DNA of 64,000 bases, taken from positions 1-64,000 of the forward strand of contig NZ_JACHJP010000012.1 in NCBI RefSeq assembly GCF_014203715.1, written 5' to 3'. Shown one piece after another: positions 6,652 to 15,450 of the stretch. This stretch comes from Streptosporangium saharense (GTDB taxonomy: Bacteria; Actinomycetota; Actinomycetes; Streptosporangiales; Streptosporangiaceae). The translations under genes and the position numbers were made by a program. Positions within the stretch are counted from its first letter, which is position 1. Each line of letters opens with the position of its first letter. The notes beneath the pieces are model-generated. The model saw only the letters and a program-made list of their open reading frames with translations, did no database searches and was not told the DNA's origin.

Positions 6652-8805
6652 TTAGAGGACGGTGGTGCGCAGCCGTACCCAGGCGACCAAAAACCAGCGG
6701 TGCCACTCGGGGAGCAGGACGCGGGTGAGGATCGCCTCCTTGACCGTACGGCGGCCACGCCCACCGGCCGCCCAGGCGCGGACCCGGTCCGTCAGGAGCT
6801 GGCGGGAGGCCGGGCTCGGATGGGCGGCGGCGGTGAGGGCGGAGACCAGGGCGGGACGCAGGTCTTCGCGGGCGGCGGCGGTGTCCAGCCAGACGTGCAG
6901 GGCCTCGCCGAAGTTGGGGAACTCGCGGGTGGTGGCGAAGGCCGTACGCCAGGCGAGGGTGCAGGACATCGGATCGACGGGGCCGGACATCTCCAGCACC
7001 GAGGCGTGCTCCTCGAAGTCCAGGGAGACGGTCAGGGACAGGAAGAGGTCGGTGCCGAAGGTCGTGCGCTGCTTGGTGGCGGAGGCACCGGTGTTCCTGG
7101 TGAGGGACAGCGCCAGGATGAGCACGTGGACCGGATAGCCGGCGGCCAGTTCCCTGGTCCAGTCCAGCAGGCGGGTGCGGAGCTGGGGGGCGCCGTTCGT
7201 CACCAGGTGGTCCACGGTCTCCAGGACACGGCGGAGTTCGGTGCCGCCGAAGGCGGGGAGCAGGTCGAGCAGGAGACGCATGGCGACGTCGAGCCTGCCG
7301 ACCATCTCCGTGCCGGAGCCCTGGGCTGTGCTCGCGGCCCACTTCAACACCGTCGAGAAGACCGCCATCGGGTCGAGGTCCGCCAGGGCGCGGGCCACGT
7401 CGAGGACCTCCCGCCTGACCTGCTCGTCGCCGTGGGTGGCCAGGTGTTTGAGCCGGGTCATGGCGATCGACAGGTGGGTCTGGCCGAGAACCTCGCAGAC
7501 CTGCGCGACGGTGAGCTTCAGGCTCTGGGGCGCCTGGCGCTCCCGCGACCACTCGTAGAGCTTGCTGCGCACCCGGCCACCGACGAGGGGGTCAAGACAG
7601 GTCTGGGTGAGCGCGATGTAGGCCAGGTCGGCGGCGGGTCCCGTGCCCCAGGTCCGCGCCATCTGGGTGATCTTCTCCGGCTTGTTGTACTTGGCCGCGA
7701 GGTCGGCGAACGTCCTGACGAGCCGGTGGCCGAGCGTTCTCTCAAGCGCGAGGACGGTGTCGGTCGGCAGCTTGGCCAGCCAGGAGAGCAGCTCCATCCT
7801 GGCCAGCGGGTACTCGGCGAAGACGTGGGGCAGGAGCGACTCGGCGTAGCCGTACCGGCGGAAGACGATCTGGTCCTCGTCGCGGTCGGCGTCGAGCAGC
7901 TCGCTCAGGCCGGTGGTCGGGGTCCAGGCGAGGCCGCCTCCCGCGAGGGGGATGTCCAGGTGCCTGGCCAGGGACGAGGCGGCGCCGTACACCTGGGTCT
8001 CGTCGGCGGGGGTGATCGTCGTCGCGGCGATCATCAGGGTCTGGTCCAGCAGACCGGGATGGAAGTCGAACCACTTGCGGAGTTCCTCGGCCCATCCGAG
8101 GTAGGCGCGTTCGACCTCGTGCTCGTCACCGCCCCTGCGGCTCACCTCATCGACGATCTTGGCGAGGCGGGCGGCGTCGCCGGGGGAGGCGCCGCGCAGC
8201 AGCCGTGCCGCCCCGGACCATTCCTGCCACGGGGAGTCGAACATGCCCCTGCGGGCGAGGTGGCTGCGGTAGACGGTGGCGGCGGGCGGCGGCTCGACGG
8301 TGATCGCCGTCAGGAACTCGGTGAGGTGCCGCTGCTCGGCGGCCGTGCCGACGACGACGGCGAACCCGCCAGAGGCGCGTACCGCCTCCAGGAAGGAACG
8401 CAGCCGTGAGGGCTCCTCGTCGCGGGCGCGGATCAGGTATCCGCAGGGCGCGGACGCGGCGGCCTGCTCGACGTCGTCCTCGCCGGTGGAGAAGAGCCGG
8501 ATGCGCAGGGCCGGGTGCAGGCGCCGCAACGCCGCGATGGCCGTGGTGACCACGCCCGCCCCCTGAGGACCGGCCAGCGCGATGACGTGGTCGGCCGCCA
8601 GGATCTCCACGATCCTGGCGTGGTTGAAGGCGGGGATGTAGACCTTGACCCGCTCGACGATCTCCTCCTCGGACAGCACCATCGTGGGACGGCCACGCAC
8701 GATGGTGAGCTGGTTGAGGATGAGGTCCCGCGCGACGGTGTTCCCGAAGACGTTCTGCGAGCCGTCTCCGTTGATCGTGACGTCCTCGATCATGGTCGTG
8801 GTCAT
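6652..8805 (-). CDS. 717-aa protein with N-terminal amyloid-like motif and degenerate P-loop
   Basis: Starts with a short Gly/Asn-rich motif, VTINGDGSQNVFGNTVARD (residues 9-27), that recurs at the C-terminus of the upstream cyclase-like protein. Next comes a region reading ARIVEILAADHVIALAGPQGAGVVTT (about 64-88): the strand-loop of a P-loop ATPase in which the Walker A lysine and following Ser/Thr are replaced by Val-Val. The remaining 600 residues are helix-rich with no membrane segment. The layout (short motif, NTPase-like core, long helical tail) recalls STAND/NLR-like conflict proteins of actinobacteria, but I do not recognise the exact family. Its ATG lies one base after the stop of the upstream gene, so translation is coupled. 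Confidence 0.7.
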   Translation of the reverse strand: MTTTMIEDVTINGDGSQNVFGNTVARDLILNQLTIVRGRPTMVLSEEEIVERVKVYIPAFNHARIVEILAADHVIALAGPQGAGVVTTAIAALRRLHPALRIRLFSTGEDDVEQAAASAPCGYLIRARDEEPSRLRSFLEAVRASGGFAVVVGTAAEQRHLTEFLTAITVEPPPAATVYRSHLARRGMFDSPWQEWSGAARLLRGASPGDAARLAKIVDEVSRRGGDEHEVERAYLGWAEELRKWFDFHPGLLDQTLMIAATTITPADETQVYGAASSLARHLDIPLAGGGLAWTPTTGLSELLDADRDEDQIVFRRYGYAESLLPHVFAEYPLARMELLSWLAKLPTDTVLALERTLGHRLVRTFADLAAKYNKPEKITQMARTWGTGPAADLAYIALTQTCLDPLVGGRVRSKLYEWSRERQAPQSLKLTVAQVCEVLGQTHLSIAMTRLKHLATHGDEQVRREVLDVARALADLDPMAVFSTVLKWAASTAQGSGTEMVGRLDVAMRLLLDLLPAFGGTELRRVLETVDHLVTNGAPQLRTRLLDWTRELAAGYPVHVLILALSLTRNTGASATKQRTTFGTDLFLSLTVSLDFEEHASVLEMSGPVDPMSCTLAWRTAFATTREFPNFGEALHVWLDTAAAREDLRPALVSALTAAAHPSPASRQLLTDRVRAWAAGGRGRRTVKEAILTRVLLPEWHRWFLVAWVRLRTTVL

Positions 8806-8806
8806 G

Positions 8807-9532
8807 TCAGCCCATCCTGAAGTCGCCGTTCACCGTGTTGCCGAAGGCGTTGCGTGATCCCCGCCCGTTGATCGTTACCCCGCTGATCGAGATTTCGCCA
8901 CCCCGGACGGGAAGATCGGCCTCGGGGAGCGGTACGGCGACGGCGGACGGCACGGGAACACGCAGGTAGGCGGACTCGGAGAACTGTTTGACGACGGCGC
9001 GCACCCGCGTGAACTGGCTCTCGTGCAGTGCCGTACGGCCTGCGGCGACGTAGTGGCGGAAGACCTCGTCCGACAGCAGGAACGCGACGAAGGTGACGTC
9101 GGGGTCGCTGCCCGCGAGGGCGTCGCGCAGGGGCTCGCTGTCGCCGAGGCGGCAGACGGTGACGGCGGCGGCCGAGATGCCGGGGGCCTCCTCCCGTTCG
9201 TCGTCCACGAGGCCCACGTGCAGGGCCGCGCGCAGCCGCAGTCTCAGTCCTCTGGCCCGCAGTCCGGGCGCGGCCTCGGCCAGGGCCTCCTGGAGTCGGG
9301 TGGGGAAGGGCTCGACGAGCGCGGGGATCGTCTCGGCGGGCAGGACGACGAGGATGCCGTCGCCGGTGCTCTCCTTGAACCGGGCGGACTCCCAGGCCTC
9401 GGCCAGGCCGCAGGCCGTACAGGCGGCGGCGAGGGCGCGGCGGATCTCCATGTGGAGGTGGGGCAGGTCGGCGTCCCGGTGGGCGCTGAACTTCTCGGCG
9501 TCAACGGTGAGCAGCGCGCGGTACTTCTCCAT
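8807..9532 (-). CDS. Class III nucleotide-cyclase-like protein with C-terminal amyloid-like motif
   Basis: A 241-aa protein. Residues 1-190 resemble a class III nucleotidyl cyclase homology domain: first strand YRALLTVDAEKFS with Asp11 in the first metal position, and the hairpin STGDGILVVLP with Asp58 in the second metal position, then LRLRAALHVGLV. A linker leads to VTINGRGSRNAFGNTVNGD (219-237), identical at 14 of 19 positions to the N-terminal motif of the downstream protein. The start at 9532 is chosen for ggagg 7 bp upstream; the frame stays open further upstream but with non-coding-like composition. Likely makes or senses a nucleotide signal together with its partner; activity is not shown. 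Confidence 0.72.
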   Translation of the reverse strand: MEKYRALLTVDAEKFSAHRDADLPHLHMEIRRALAAACTACGLAEAWESARFKESTGDGILVVLPAETIPALVEPFPTRLQEALAEAAPGLRARGLRLRLRAALHVGLVDDEREEAPGISAAAVTVCRLGDSEPLRDALAGSDPDVTFVAFLLSDEVFRHYVAAGRTALHESQFTRVRAVVKQFSESAYLRVPVPSAVAVPLPEADLPVRGGEISISGVTINGRGSRNAFGNTVNGDFRMG

Positions 9533-9811
9533 GACGAACCTCCAGTTGGGCCTCGGCTCTGCCAACGATGCAGGGGAACCGTCAGGTGCGTTGTCGTAAA
9601 TCAGACATCTTCCTGTCCTGAAGCGGACAGGGCGCGCGGTCTGGACGAGGCTGGGCCGCCGCACACCTCGCCTCCCAGGTCCGAGGGAAGCGGGCCGCGC
9701 TTCAGGGGCCGGGCCCGGCTGGTATGGGGTGATAAATGGTGGTTTGGGGGTAAAAATCATCTTTGGGTGGGCGGGGGCCCACGATCCTCACGGTTGGCGA
9801 GGTGCACGGCC

Positions 9812-11620
9812 TTGAGCACACGACCGATCAGCGACCACGCCATGTTGTCCGACTGCCGTTCGGCGGCCCTGGTCACCTCGGACGGCTCGATCGACTGGCT
9901 GTGCCTGCCCCGCTTCGACAGTCCCGCGCTCTTCGCCAGGCTTCTCGACGAGGACGCCGGGCACTGGGCCGTACGGCCGGCCTGTCCCGTCGAGGTCGAG
10001 CGCGCATACCTTGAGCAGAGTCTCGTGCTCGAAACCACCTTCCACGGCCGGGACGGGACCGTGGTCCTGCGCGACGCGCTCGCCCTGGGCAGGGGGGAGC
10101 GCGGGCACACGCTGGGGATCGGCTCGCCGGGGCTGCTACTGCGCGAGGCGACGTGTGTCGAGGGGCGGATGACGCTTGAGGTCGAGTACGCGCCGCGCCC
10201 CGAGTTCGGGCTCGTCCAGCCGCTGATGGAGCAGGTCTCCGGCGGACTGGTCGCACGGGGCGGCGCGAACGTCCTGACGCTGTCGGTCCCGGTGCCGCTG
10301 CGGGTGAGCGGCTCGACGGCGTACGGCACCGTCACCCTTGAGGCGGGTCAGCGCCTGGGCATGGCGTTGCAGGCCAGTTCGGGATGGGCGCCCGACCCGC
10401 CGCGCAGGGGCCAGGAGGGGATCCACCGCCGTATCGCGGACACCCTCGCCGGATGGCGCTCCTGGTCGCGGACACACCTGGGCTACCGGGGGCCGTGGGA
10501 GCGGGAGGTCGACCGGAGCGGACACGTGCTGCGCGCCCTGACCTTCGCCCCGACCGGCGCCATCGTCGCCGCGGCGACCACCTCGTTGCCGGAGAGTGTC
10601 GGCGGGGAGCGCAACTGGGACTACCGCTACACCTGGGTCCGCGACACCAGTTTCACCCTCCAGGCGCTCTCGACCGCGACGTGCGAGGTCGAGGAGGCGG
10701 AGTTCTTCACCTTCCTCGCCCGCGCCTCGGCCACGCAGCTCGACCAGGGCGCCGACCTGCAGATCATGTACGGCGTCGGCGGCGAGCGCGACCTGAGCGA
10801 ACGGCCGCTTCCCCACCTGACCGGCTGGCGGGACAGCGCCCCGGTGCGTGTCGGCAACGACGCCTGGCGGCAGCGCCAGATCGACGTCTACGGCGAACTG
10901 CTCGACGCGGCGGCCCTGCTCCACGGCGACGCGCGCCAGCTCGACCCGCTGACCCGCTCCTTCCTGGTCGGCGTCGCGGACATGGCGGCCCGCCGCTGGC
11001 AGGAGCCCGACCAGGGAATCTGGGAGGTACGCGGCCCGGGGCGGCACTACCTGCACTCCAAGCTGATGTGCTGGGTCGCCATGGACAGGGCCGTGGCCTT
11101 GGCCCCGATCCTGGGGGTAGACGGGCGGGTCGCGGCCTGGAAGGAGACCGGGGAGCGCATCCGCGAGGCGATCCTGACCCACGGCTGGAACGCCGAGGTG
11201 GGCGCCTTCACCCAGGCGTTCGGCTCGCGGGACCTGGACGCCGCCGCGCTGATGCTGCCCATGGTCGGCTTCCTGCCCGGCGACGATCCCCGGGTGCGGG
11301 CGACCGTCGACGCCGTCGCCGAACGGCTGACCGACGAGCGCGGCCTGGTGCACCGTTACCTCGCGGCCGACGGGCTGGCGGGGGACGAGGGCACGTTCCT
11401 GCTGTGCACGTTCTGGCTGGCCCAGGCCCAGGCGATGGCGGGCAGGAGCGGACCCGCCAGGCGGACGTTCGAGACCGCGGCGTCGTACGCCAACGACGTC
11501 GGCCTGCTCGCCGAGGAGGTCGACTCGGTGACTGGGGAGGCCATCGGCAACTTCCCCCAGGCCTTCAGCCACATCGGCCTGATCAACGCAGCGGAGGCCG
11601 TACGGCGCGCGGCCCGATGA
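9812..11620 (+). CDS. Glycoside hydrolase family 15 protein (trehalase/glucoamylase type)
   Basis: About 602 aa, normal for cytoplasmic bacterial GH15 enzymes. N-terminal ISDHAMLSDCRSAALVTSDGSIDWLCLPRFDSPALF and the (alpha/alpha)6 catalytic barrel with NWDYRYTWVRDTSFTL, QIMYGVGGERDL, GIWEVRG (general acid Glu), LHSKLMCWVAMDRA and GLLAEEVDSVTGEAIGNFPQAFSHIGLINA (second catalytic Glu in AEEVD). Hydrolyses alpha-glucosides such as trehalose or maltooligosaccharides; actinobacterial members of this type are often trehalases. TTG at 9812 is chosen because gagg lies 9 bp upstream and it gives the conserved N-terminus; ATG at 9842 would cut it. No signal peptide. Confidence 0.88.
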   Translation: MSTRPISDHAMLSDCRSAALVTSDGSIDWLCLPRFDSPALFARLLDEDAGHWAVRPACPVEVERAYLEQSLVLETTFHGRDGTVVLRDALALGRGERGHTLGIGSPGLLLREATCVEGRMTLEVEYAPRPEFGLVQPLMEQVSGGLVARGGANVLTLSVPVPLRVSGSTAYGTVTLEAGQRLGMALQASSGWAPDPPRRGQEGIHRRIADTLAGWRSWSRTHLGYRGPWEREVDRSGHVLRALTFAPTGAIVAAATTSLPESVGGERNWDYRYTWVRDTSFTLQALSTATCEVEEAEFFTFLARASATQLDQGADLQIMYGVGGERDLSERPLPHLTGWRDSAPVRVGNDAWRQRQIDVYGELLDAAALLHGDARQLDPLTRSFLVGVADMAARRWQEPDQGIWEVRGPGRHYLHSKLMCWVAMDRAVALAPILGVDGRVAAWKETGERIREAILTHGWNAEVGAFTQAFGSRDLDAAALMLPMVGFLPGDDPRVRATVDAVAERLTDERGLVHRYLAADGLAGDEGTFLLCTFWLAQAQAMAGRSGPARRTFETAASYANDVGLLAEEVDSVTGEAIGNFPQAFSHIGLINAAEAVRRAAR

Positions 11621-11818
11621 CCACGCCATACCTACGGCCTCCCCGAGGGACGCACCTCCGGGCAGGCCGGGCACTCACGACGTCGAAGACGGCACGGCGA
11701 TGCCCTCTTGAGGGACACACCCGGGCACATCACGACGCCGAGGGCGACACGCCGTTGTCATCTGGGGGGTTTCGCCGTGTGTCCGGGACCGGCGTCGGGT
11801 GGGGGTGAGAATCGAGGG

Positions 11819-12769
11819 ATGCGAAACCGCACCCGTCGCCTCTTGGCGGCCCTGAGGACGACCGTCCCCGTGTTCGCGCTTCTCGCGGGCACCGTCCTGT
11901 ACGGCCAGGCCACCGTGGACGGCGGGCATGCCACGCGGGTCGCGGCGGCGCGTCCGGCCGGTGAGGCCGACGTCCACCGGAGACTGCGCGCGCTGGAGAG
12001 GTCCTTCAGGGGGCGGATCGGGGCCTACGCCCTCGACACGGGCAGTGGAAGGACGATCACCTACCGGTCCGGCGAACGCTTCCCGCTGCTGTCCACCTTC
12101 AAGGCGCTCGCGGCGGCAGCCGTACTGCACAGAGCACGCACGTCGAGTCCCGGGCTGATGGAGCGCGTCGTGCGCTGGAAGCGGGGTGACCTGAAGCCGA
12201 ACTCCCCGATCACGGAGAAGCACGTGAGGGACGGGCTGAGCGTCGCCAGGCTGTGCGAGGCGGCCATCACCCGTAGCGACAACACGGCGGGCAACATGCT
12301 GCTGAGGCAGATCGGCGGTCCCGCGGGGCTGACGAGATACCTCCGCTCGCTGAACGACCCGGTCTCCCGCCTGGACCGCTGGGAGACCGAACTCAACGAC
12401 TGGAACCCCGGGGAGAAGCGCGACACCACCACCCCCGCGGCCGTGGCGGGTGACCTGCGGGCGGTCACCCTCGGGAACGCGCTCGTGCCCGAGGACAGGG
12501 CGCGCCTTGAGGGCTGGCTGCGGGCGAACAAGACCGGCGACGCGCGCATCCGCGCCGGACTGCCCCCGGGCTGGGGCGTCGGGGACAAGACCGGTTCGAG
12601 CGACTCCTACGGCGCCGCCAACGACATCGCCGTCATCCGTCCCCCGGGGTCGGCGGCTCCCATCGTCATGGCCGTCTACACCACCCGCGAGGGCGCGGAC
12701 ACCCGCTACGAGGAGAAGGTCATCGCGGAGACCGCGACCGTCCTCGTCGGCGCACTCAGAAGGCCGTGA
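11819..12769 (+). CDS. Class A beta-lactamase
   Basis: A 316-aa secreted serine beta-lactamase. Signal/anchor segment TTVPVFALLAGTVLYGQ, then all class A motifs: S92-T-F-K95 (active serine), S153-D-N, E189-T-E-L-N193 (omega-loop general base, ABL Glu166/Asn170) and K257-T-G-S. It should hydrolyse penicillin-type beta-lactams outside the membrane. Its stop overlaps the stop of the convergent gene at 12756 by 14 bp. No divergent BlaI-type regulator is seen. The start is the ATG just after gaatcgagg. Confidence 0.93.
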   Translation: MRNRTRRLLAALRTTVPVFALLAGTVLYGQATVDGGHATRVAAARPAGEADVHRRLRALERSFRGRIGAYALDTGSGRTITYRSGERFPLLSTFKALAAAAVLHRARTSSPGLMERVVRWKRGDLKPNSPITEKHVRDGLSVARLCEAAITRSDNTAGNMLLRQIGGPAGLTRYLRSLNDPVSRLDRWETELNDWNPGEKRDTTTPAAVAGDLRAVTLGNALVPEDRARLEGWLRANKTGDARIRAGLPPGWGVGDKTGSSDSYGAANDIAVIRPPGSAAPIVMAVYTTREGADTRYEEKVIAETATVLVGALRRP

Positions 12770-13394
12770 CGTTCGACGGGGCGCGTTCGGCGCGGCTGAG
12801 GGCGCGCAGGACGACGGTCTGGCCGTGCCGTCGTACGGCCACCAGGGACAGCAGGCCGACCACCCTGTCCACGACGCTCTCCGGCAGCGTGGGTGTCGGG
12901 ATGCCCACGCTGACCGCGAGGTCGTCGGAGTGGACGACCAGCTCGACGGTCCTGGTGACCAGCGTGTCGTCGAACATCAGCGACCACGGCCCCCACCACG
13001 GGAAACGCACCGCCCGCTCGGGTGCGGCGGGCAGCCGTACGGCCAGTTCCTCGATGACCGCCTCGACGCGCGCCGCCAGTGCCTCGGGACCCTCGGCGGC
13101 GATCTGCTCGCCGCCCTGGCGGATGGTGACGTTGACCTCGTCGTCGAGGCTCGCCTCCACCCACAGGGAACGGCCGTAGTGCTCGACGAGGGAGACGACC
13201 GGTTCCTCGGGCACCGGATACTCCATGAGCTGGGGAACGAGCAGGATCTGGTTGACCATGTGCCCGGCCAGGCCGCCGACGCCGAACTCCGCCAGCGCGC
13301 TCGGCCTGTCCCACGCGGCGACGACCGCGGGGTCACGGAGCAGGGCGGCGGCCGAACGCGCCGCGGAGAGGAAGTCTTCTCTGATGCCGGTCAT
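12756..13394 (-). CDS. Maleylpyruvate isomerase N-terminal / DinB-like mycothiol-dependent enzyme
   Basis: A 212-aa protein of the actinobacterial MDMPI/DinB-like four-helix bundle family. Putative metal ligands are seen in GLAGHMVNQ and VELVVHSDDLAVSVG, the two positions that carry His in this family. Members use mycothiol as a thiol cofactor in isomerase or transferase reactions; this one's substrate is unknown. ATG at 13394 is chosen over upstream codons because ctggagg lies 6 bp before it. The gene is monocistronic and converges on the beta-lactamase gene with overlapping stops. Confidence 0.75.
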   Translation of the reverse strand: MTGIREDFLSAARSAAALLRDPAVVAAWDRPSALAEFGVGGLAGHMVNQILLVPQLMEYPVPEEPVVSLVEHYGRSLWVEASLDDEVNVTIRQGGEQIAAEGPEALAARVEAVIEELAVRLPAAPERAVRFPWWGPWSLMFDDTLVTRTVELVVHSDDLAVSVGIPTPTLPESVVDRVVGLLSLVAVRRHGQTVVLRALSRAERAPSNVTAF

Positions 13395-13444
13395 CGTGAC
13401 CTCCAGATCGGATCTTGCTCGGGGGCCCCAGGATCTCACAGGGG

Positions 13445-14389
13445 TCAGCGGCTGACGGCGTCCGTGGGGGACAGGAGGGTGAGGTCCTGGCGGCGGGGGA
13501 GGCTCTCCCAGTCGCCCTCCGAGGTGACCGCGAACGCCCCGGCCGCGCAGGCCGTGGCCAGGCGCCGCTCCGGGTCGGCCTCCTCCAGCGTCTCGGCCAG
13601 CCAGCCCGCCGCGAAGGCGTCGCCCGCCCCAACCGGGTCAAGCTCGGTCACCCGGTACGGCTCCGCGTGCCGTACCACCCCGTCGGACAGCTCGACGGCG
13701 CCGAGCGGGCCGCGTTTGACCAGCACGTGGCGGGGGCCGAGGGCGGACAGGGACTTGGCCAGGCAGACCGGGTCGTCGCCCTCGGCGAGCAGCCTGCCCT
13801 CGGCCTCGGTGGCGAACAGGACGTCGGCGGAGGCCACGACGTCCCGCAGGGCGGCCGAGGCCTCGGCGGGGCTCCACAGGGCGCGGCGGTAGTTGACGTC
13901 GAGCGAGACCGTCACCCCGGCGGCGCGGGCCTCGGCGACCGCGGCGCGCACGGTCTCGGCGGCGGAGGCGGAGATCGCGAGCGTGATGCCGGTGACGTGC
14001 AGCACCCGGGCCGAGCGCAGCGTCGGCAGGTCCAGGTCGTCGGGGGAGAGCCGGGACCCGGCGCTTCCCGAGCGGTAGTAGCGCACGTCGACCAGTTCGG
14101 CGGTCCGCCTGCTCTTGACCATCAGGCCCGTCGGCGCCTCGGGATCGACGATCATGCCCCGGACGTCCACCCCCTCGCCCGCCAGCGTCGAGCGCAGCAG
14201 CTCCCCGAACTCGTCGGCTCCCACCCGGCCGATCCAGGCCGCGCGGCGGCCCATGCGGCTGACACCGATCGCCAGGTTCGACTCGGCGCCCCCCACACCG
14301 AGGCCGAAGTCGCGAGCGTGCCGGAGCAGCCCGGTACGGCGTGCGGTGAACAGCGCCATGCTCTCCCCGAGCGTCACCAGGTCGATCAT
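13445..14389 (-). CDS. PfkB family sugar kinase (2-keto-3-deoxygluconate kinase-like)
   Basis: A 314-aa ribokinase-fold kinase. N-terminal LVTLGESMALFTA and GGAESNLAIGVSRMG substrate region, and the PfkB signature DPVGAGDAFAAGWL with catalytic Asp257. The LGESM start and RYYRSGSAGSRLSPDDL segment are typical of KDG kinases, which phosphorylate 2-dehydro-3-deoxygluconate, but other keto-sugar substrates are possible. It follows the IclR gene on the same strand after a 102-bp gap that holds two hairpins, so it may be partly insulated from it. Likely part of the same sugar catabolic unit as the divergent transporter. Confidence 0.82.
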   Translation of the reverse strand: MIDLVTLGESMALFTARRTGLLRHARDFGLGVGGAESNLAIGVSRMGRRAAWIGRVGADEFGELLRSTLAGEGVDVRGMIVDPEAPTGLMVKSRRTAELVDVRYYRSGSAGSRLSPDDLDLPTLRSARVLHVTGITLAISASAAETVRAAVAEARAAGVTVSLDVNYRRALWSPAEASAALRDVVASADVLFATEAEGRLLAEGDDPVCLAKSLSALGPRHVLVKRGPLGAVELSDGVVRHAEPYRVTELDPVGAGDAFAAGWLAETLEEADPERRLATACAAGAFAVTSEGDWESLPRRQDLTLLSPTDAVSR

Positions 14390-14425
14390 CAAAGGTTGGT
14401 CCTTATGCTCTCGTCGGACATGCGG

Positions 14426-14477
14426 GTGGGAGCCCCCTGCTCCCACGGGCCCGGCGTCCCCCCCTGACGCCGGGCCC
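14426..14477 (-). terminator. Two back-to-back hairpins between iclR and kinase genes
   Basis: gtgggag/ctcccac (14426-14446) is followed directly by gggcccggcgtc/gacgccgggccc (14447-14477, 12-bp stem, 7-nt loop). There is no T tract, as is common for actinobacterial terminators. They could end or attenuate the IclR transcript before the kinase gene. Confidence 0.6.
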
Positions 14478-14491
14478 CGTCTGTGGGACGG

Positions 14492-15277
14492 TCAGCGGGT
14501 CGATCCCAGCTTCCTGGAGATGCGCAGCGCCGTCTCCGCGACCAACGGTCCCAGATCGCGGACGCGGGCGGCGGTGATCCGGGAGGTGAGCCCGGAGACG
14601 GAGATGGCGGAGGTCGCGGCGTCGGCGTGGTTGAAGATCGGCGCCGCGACGCAGCGCACCTCGGGCTCGTTCTCACGGTCGTCCACGGCGTAGCCGCGCT
14701 GCCGGATGCGGCCGAGTTCGGTGCGCAGTCGCTCGGCGTCCACGATGGTGTGGCGGGTCATCCTCGGCATCCCGGCGGCCACGACCCGTTCGACGTCCTC
14801 GTCCTGCTGCCAGGCGAGGATGGCCTTGCCGACGGCGGTCCGGTAGACGGGCGCCCTGCTGCCGATCCGCGAGGCCATCCGCACGGTGGCCTCGTTCTCG
14901 ACCTTGTCGATGTAGACCACCTCCGGCGGGTCGTAGACCACGAGGTGGACGGTCTCCCTGACCTCGGTCATCAGCCGGTGCGACTCCTCGGCGGCGACGG
15001 TCCGCAGGTCGAGCGTGGACAGGTAGGCCTGACCGAGGTGGAGTGAGCCGTGCCCGAGCCGGTAGGCGCCGGTCTTGCGGTCCCGGTCGATCAGTCTGGC
15101 CTCGATGAGCGGGACGGTCAGCCGGAGCACGGTGCTCTTGGACAGGCCGGTGGCCTCGGCGAGGCGGGTGAGCGAGAGCCCCTGGCCCGCGCCCGCGTGG
15201 TCGCGGACGTGTTCCAGTACCGCCAGGGCTCGCCGCAGCGAGGCTGACTGGTTGCGTTCCGGGGCTGGTTCGTTCAT
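14492..15277 (-). CDS. IclR family transcriptional regulator
   Basis: A 261-aa regulator. Winged HTH at about residues 10-65 (SASLRRALAVLEHVRDHA, then LSLTRLAEATGLSKSTVLRLT), followed by the IclR effector domain (VREIVHLVVYDPPEVVYIDKVENEATVRM, AVGKAILAWQ, RGYAVDDRENEPEVRCVAAPIF). It faces the ABC transporter operon at 15451 across a 173-bp gap that contains a perfect 17-bp palindrome. Probable local repressor or activator of the transporter and GH20 genes, and of the PfkB kinase. ATG 15277 is preceded by gaggg. Confidence 0.9.
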   Translation of the reverse strand: MNEPAPERNQSASLRRALAVLEHVRDHAGAGQGLSLTRLAEATGLSKSTVLRLTVPLIEARLIDRDRKTGAYRLGHGSLHLGQAYLSTLDLRTVAAEESHRLMTEVRETVHLVVYDPPEVVYIDKVENEATVRMASRIGSRAPVYRTAVGKAILAWQQDEDVERVVAAGMPRMTRHTIVDAERLRTELGRIRQRGYAVDDRENEPEVRCVAAPIFNHADAATSAISVSGLTSRITAARVRDLGPLVAETALRISRKLGSTR

Positions 15278-15362
15278 CACGCCCTCACGTGTGGTCAGGC
15301 TGGTCGGGCATGGACCACAAACTAGGGGAATTGGAAGTCTTCTTTCCAGTTTGCGACACAAG

Positions 15363-15379
15363 GTTCTGCAATGCAGAAC
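15363..15379. promoter_or_regulatory. Perfect 17-bp palindrome, putative IclR operator
   Basis: GTTCTGCAATGCAGAAC, arms of 8 bp around a central A. It lies in the gap between the divergent iclR and transporter genes, 72 bp upstream of the transporter start. Binding by the adjacent IclR protein is inferred from position and symmetry. Confidence 0.65.
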
Positions 15380-15450
15380 AAAGGACATTCCCCCCTTCCG
15401 GTGACGGGCGTCACCTTTCTAGGGTCTGCCGCCAACGGGAGGAGAGACCT

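Noticed and set aside
6124-8409. Long plus-strand open frame opposite the 717-aa gene
   Set aside because: Antisense shadow of high-GC coding DNA; the product is Gly/Gln/Asp-rich and repetitive, and the minus-strand protein has conserved motifs.
9533-9760. N-terminal extension of the cyclase-like gene
   Set aside because: Pro/Arg-rich, no ribosome site, while ggagg sits correctly before 9532.
15291-15318. gtggtc...gaccac as a DasR site before the GH20 operon
   Set aside because: Arms are 16 bp apart and the TCTAGA core of a dre site is absent.
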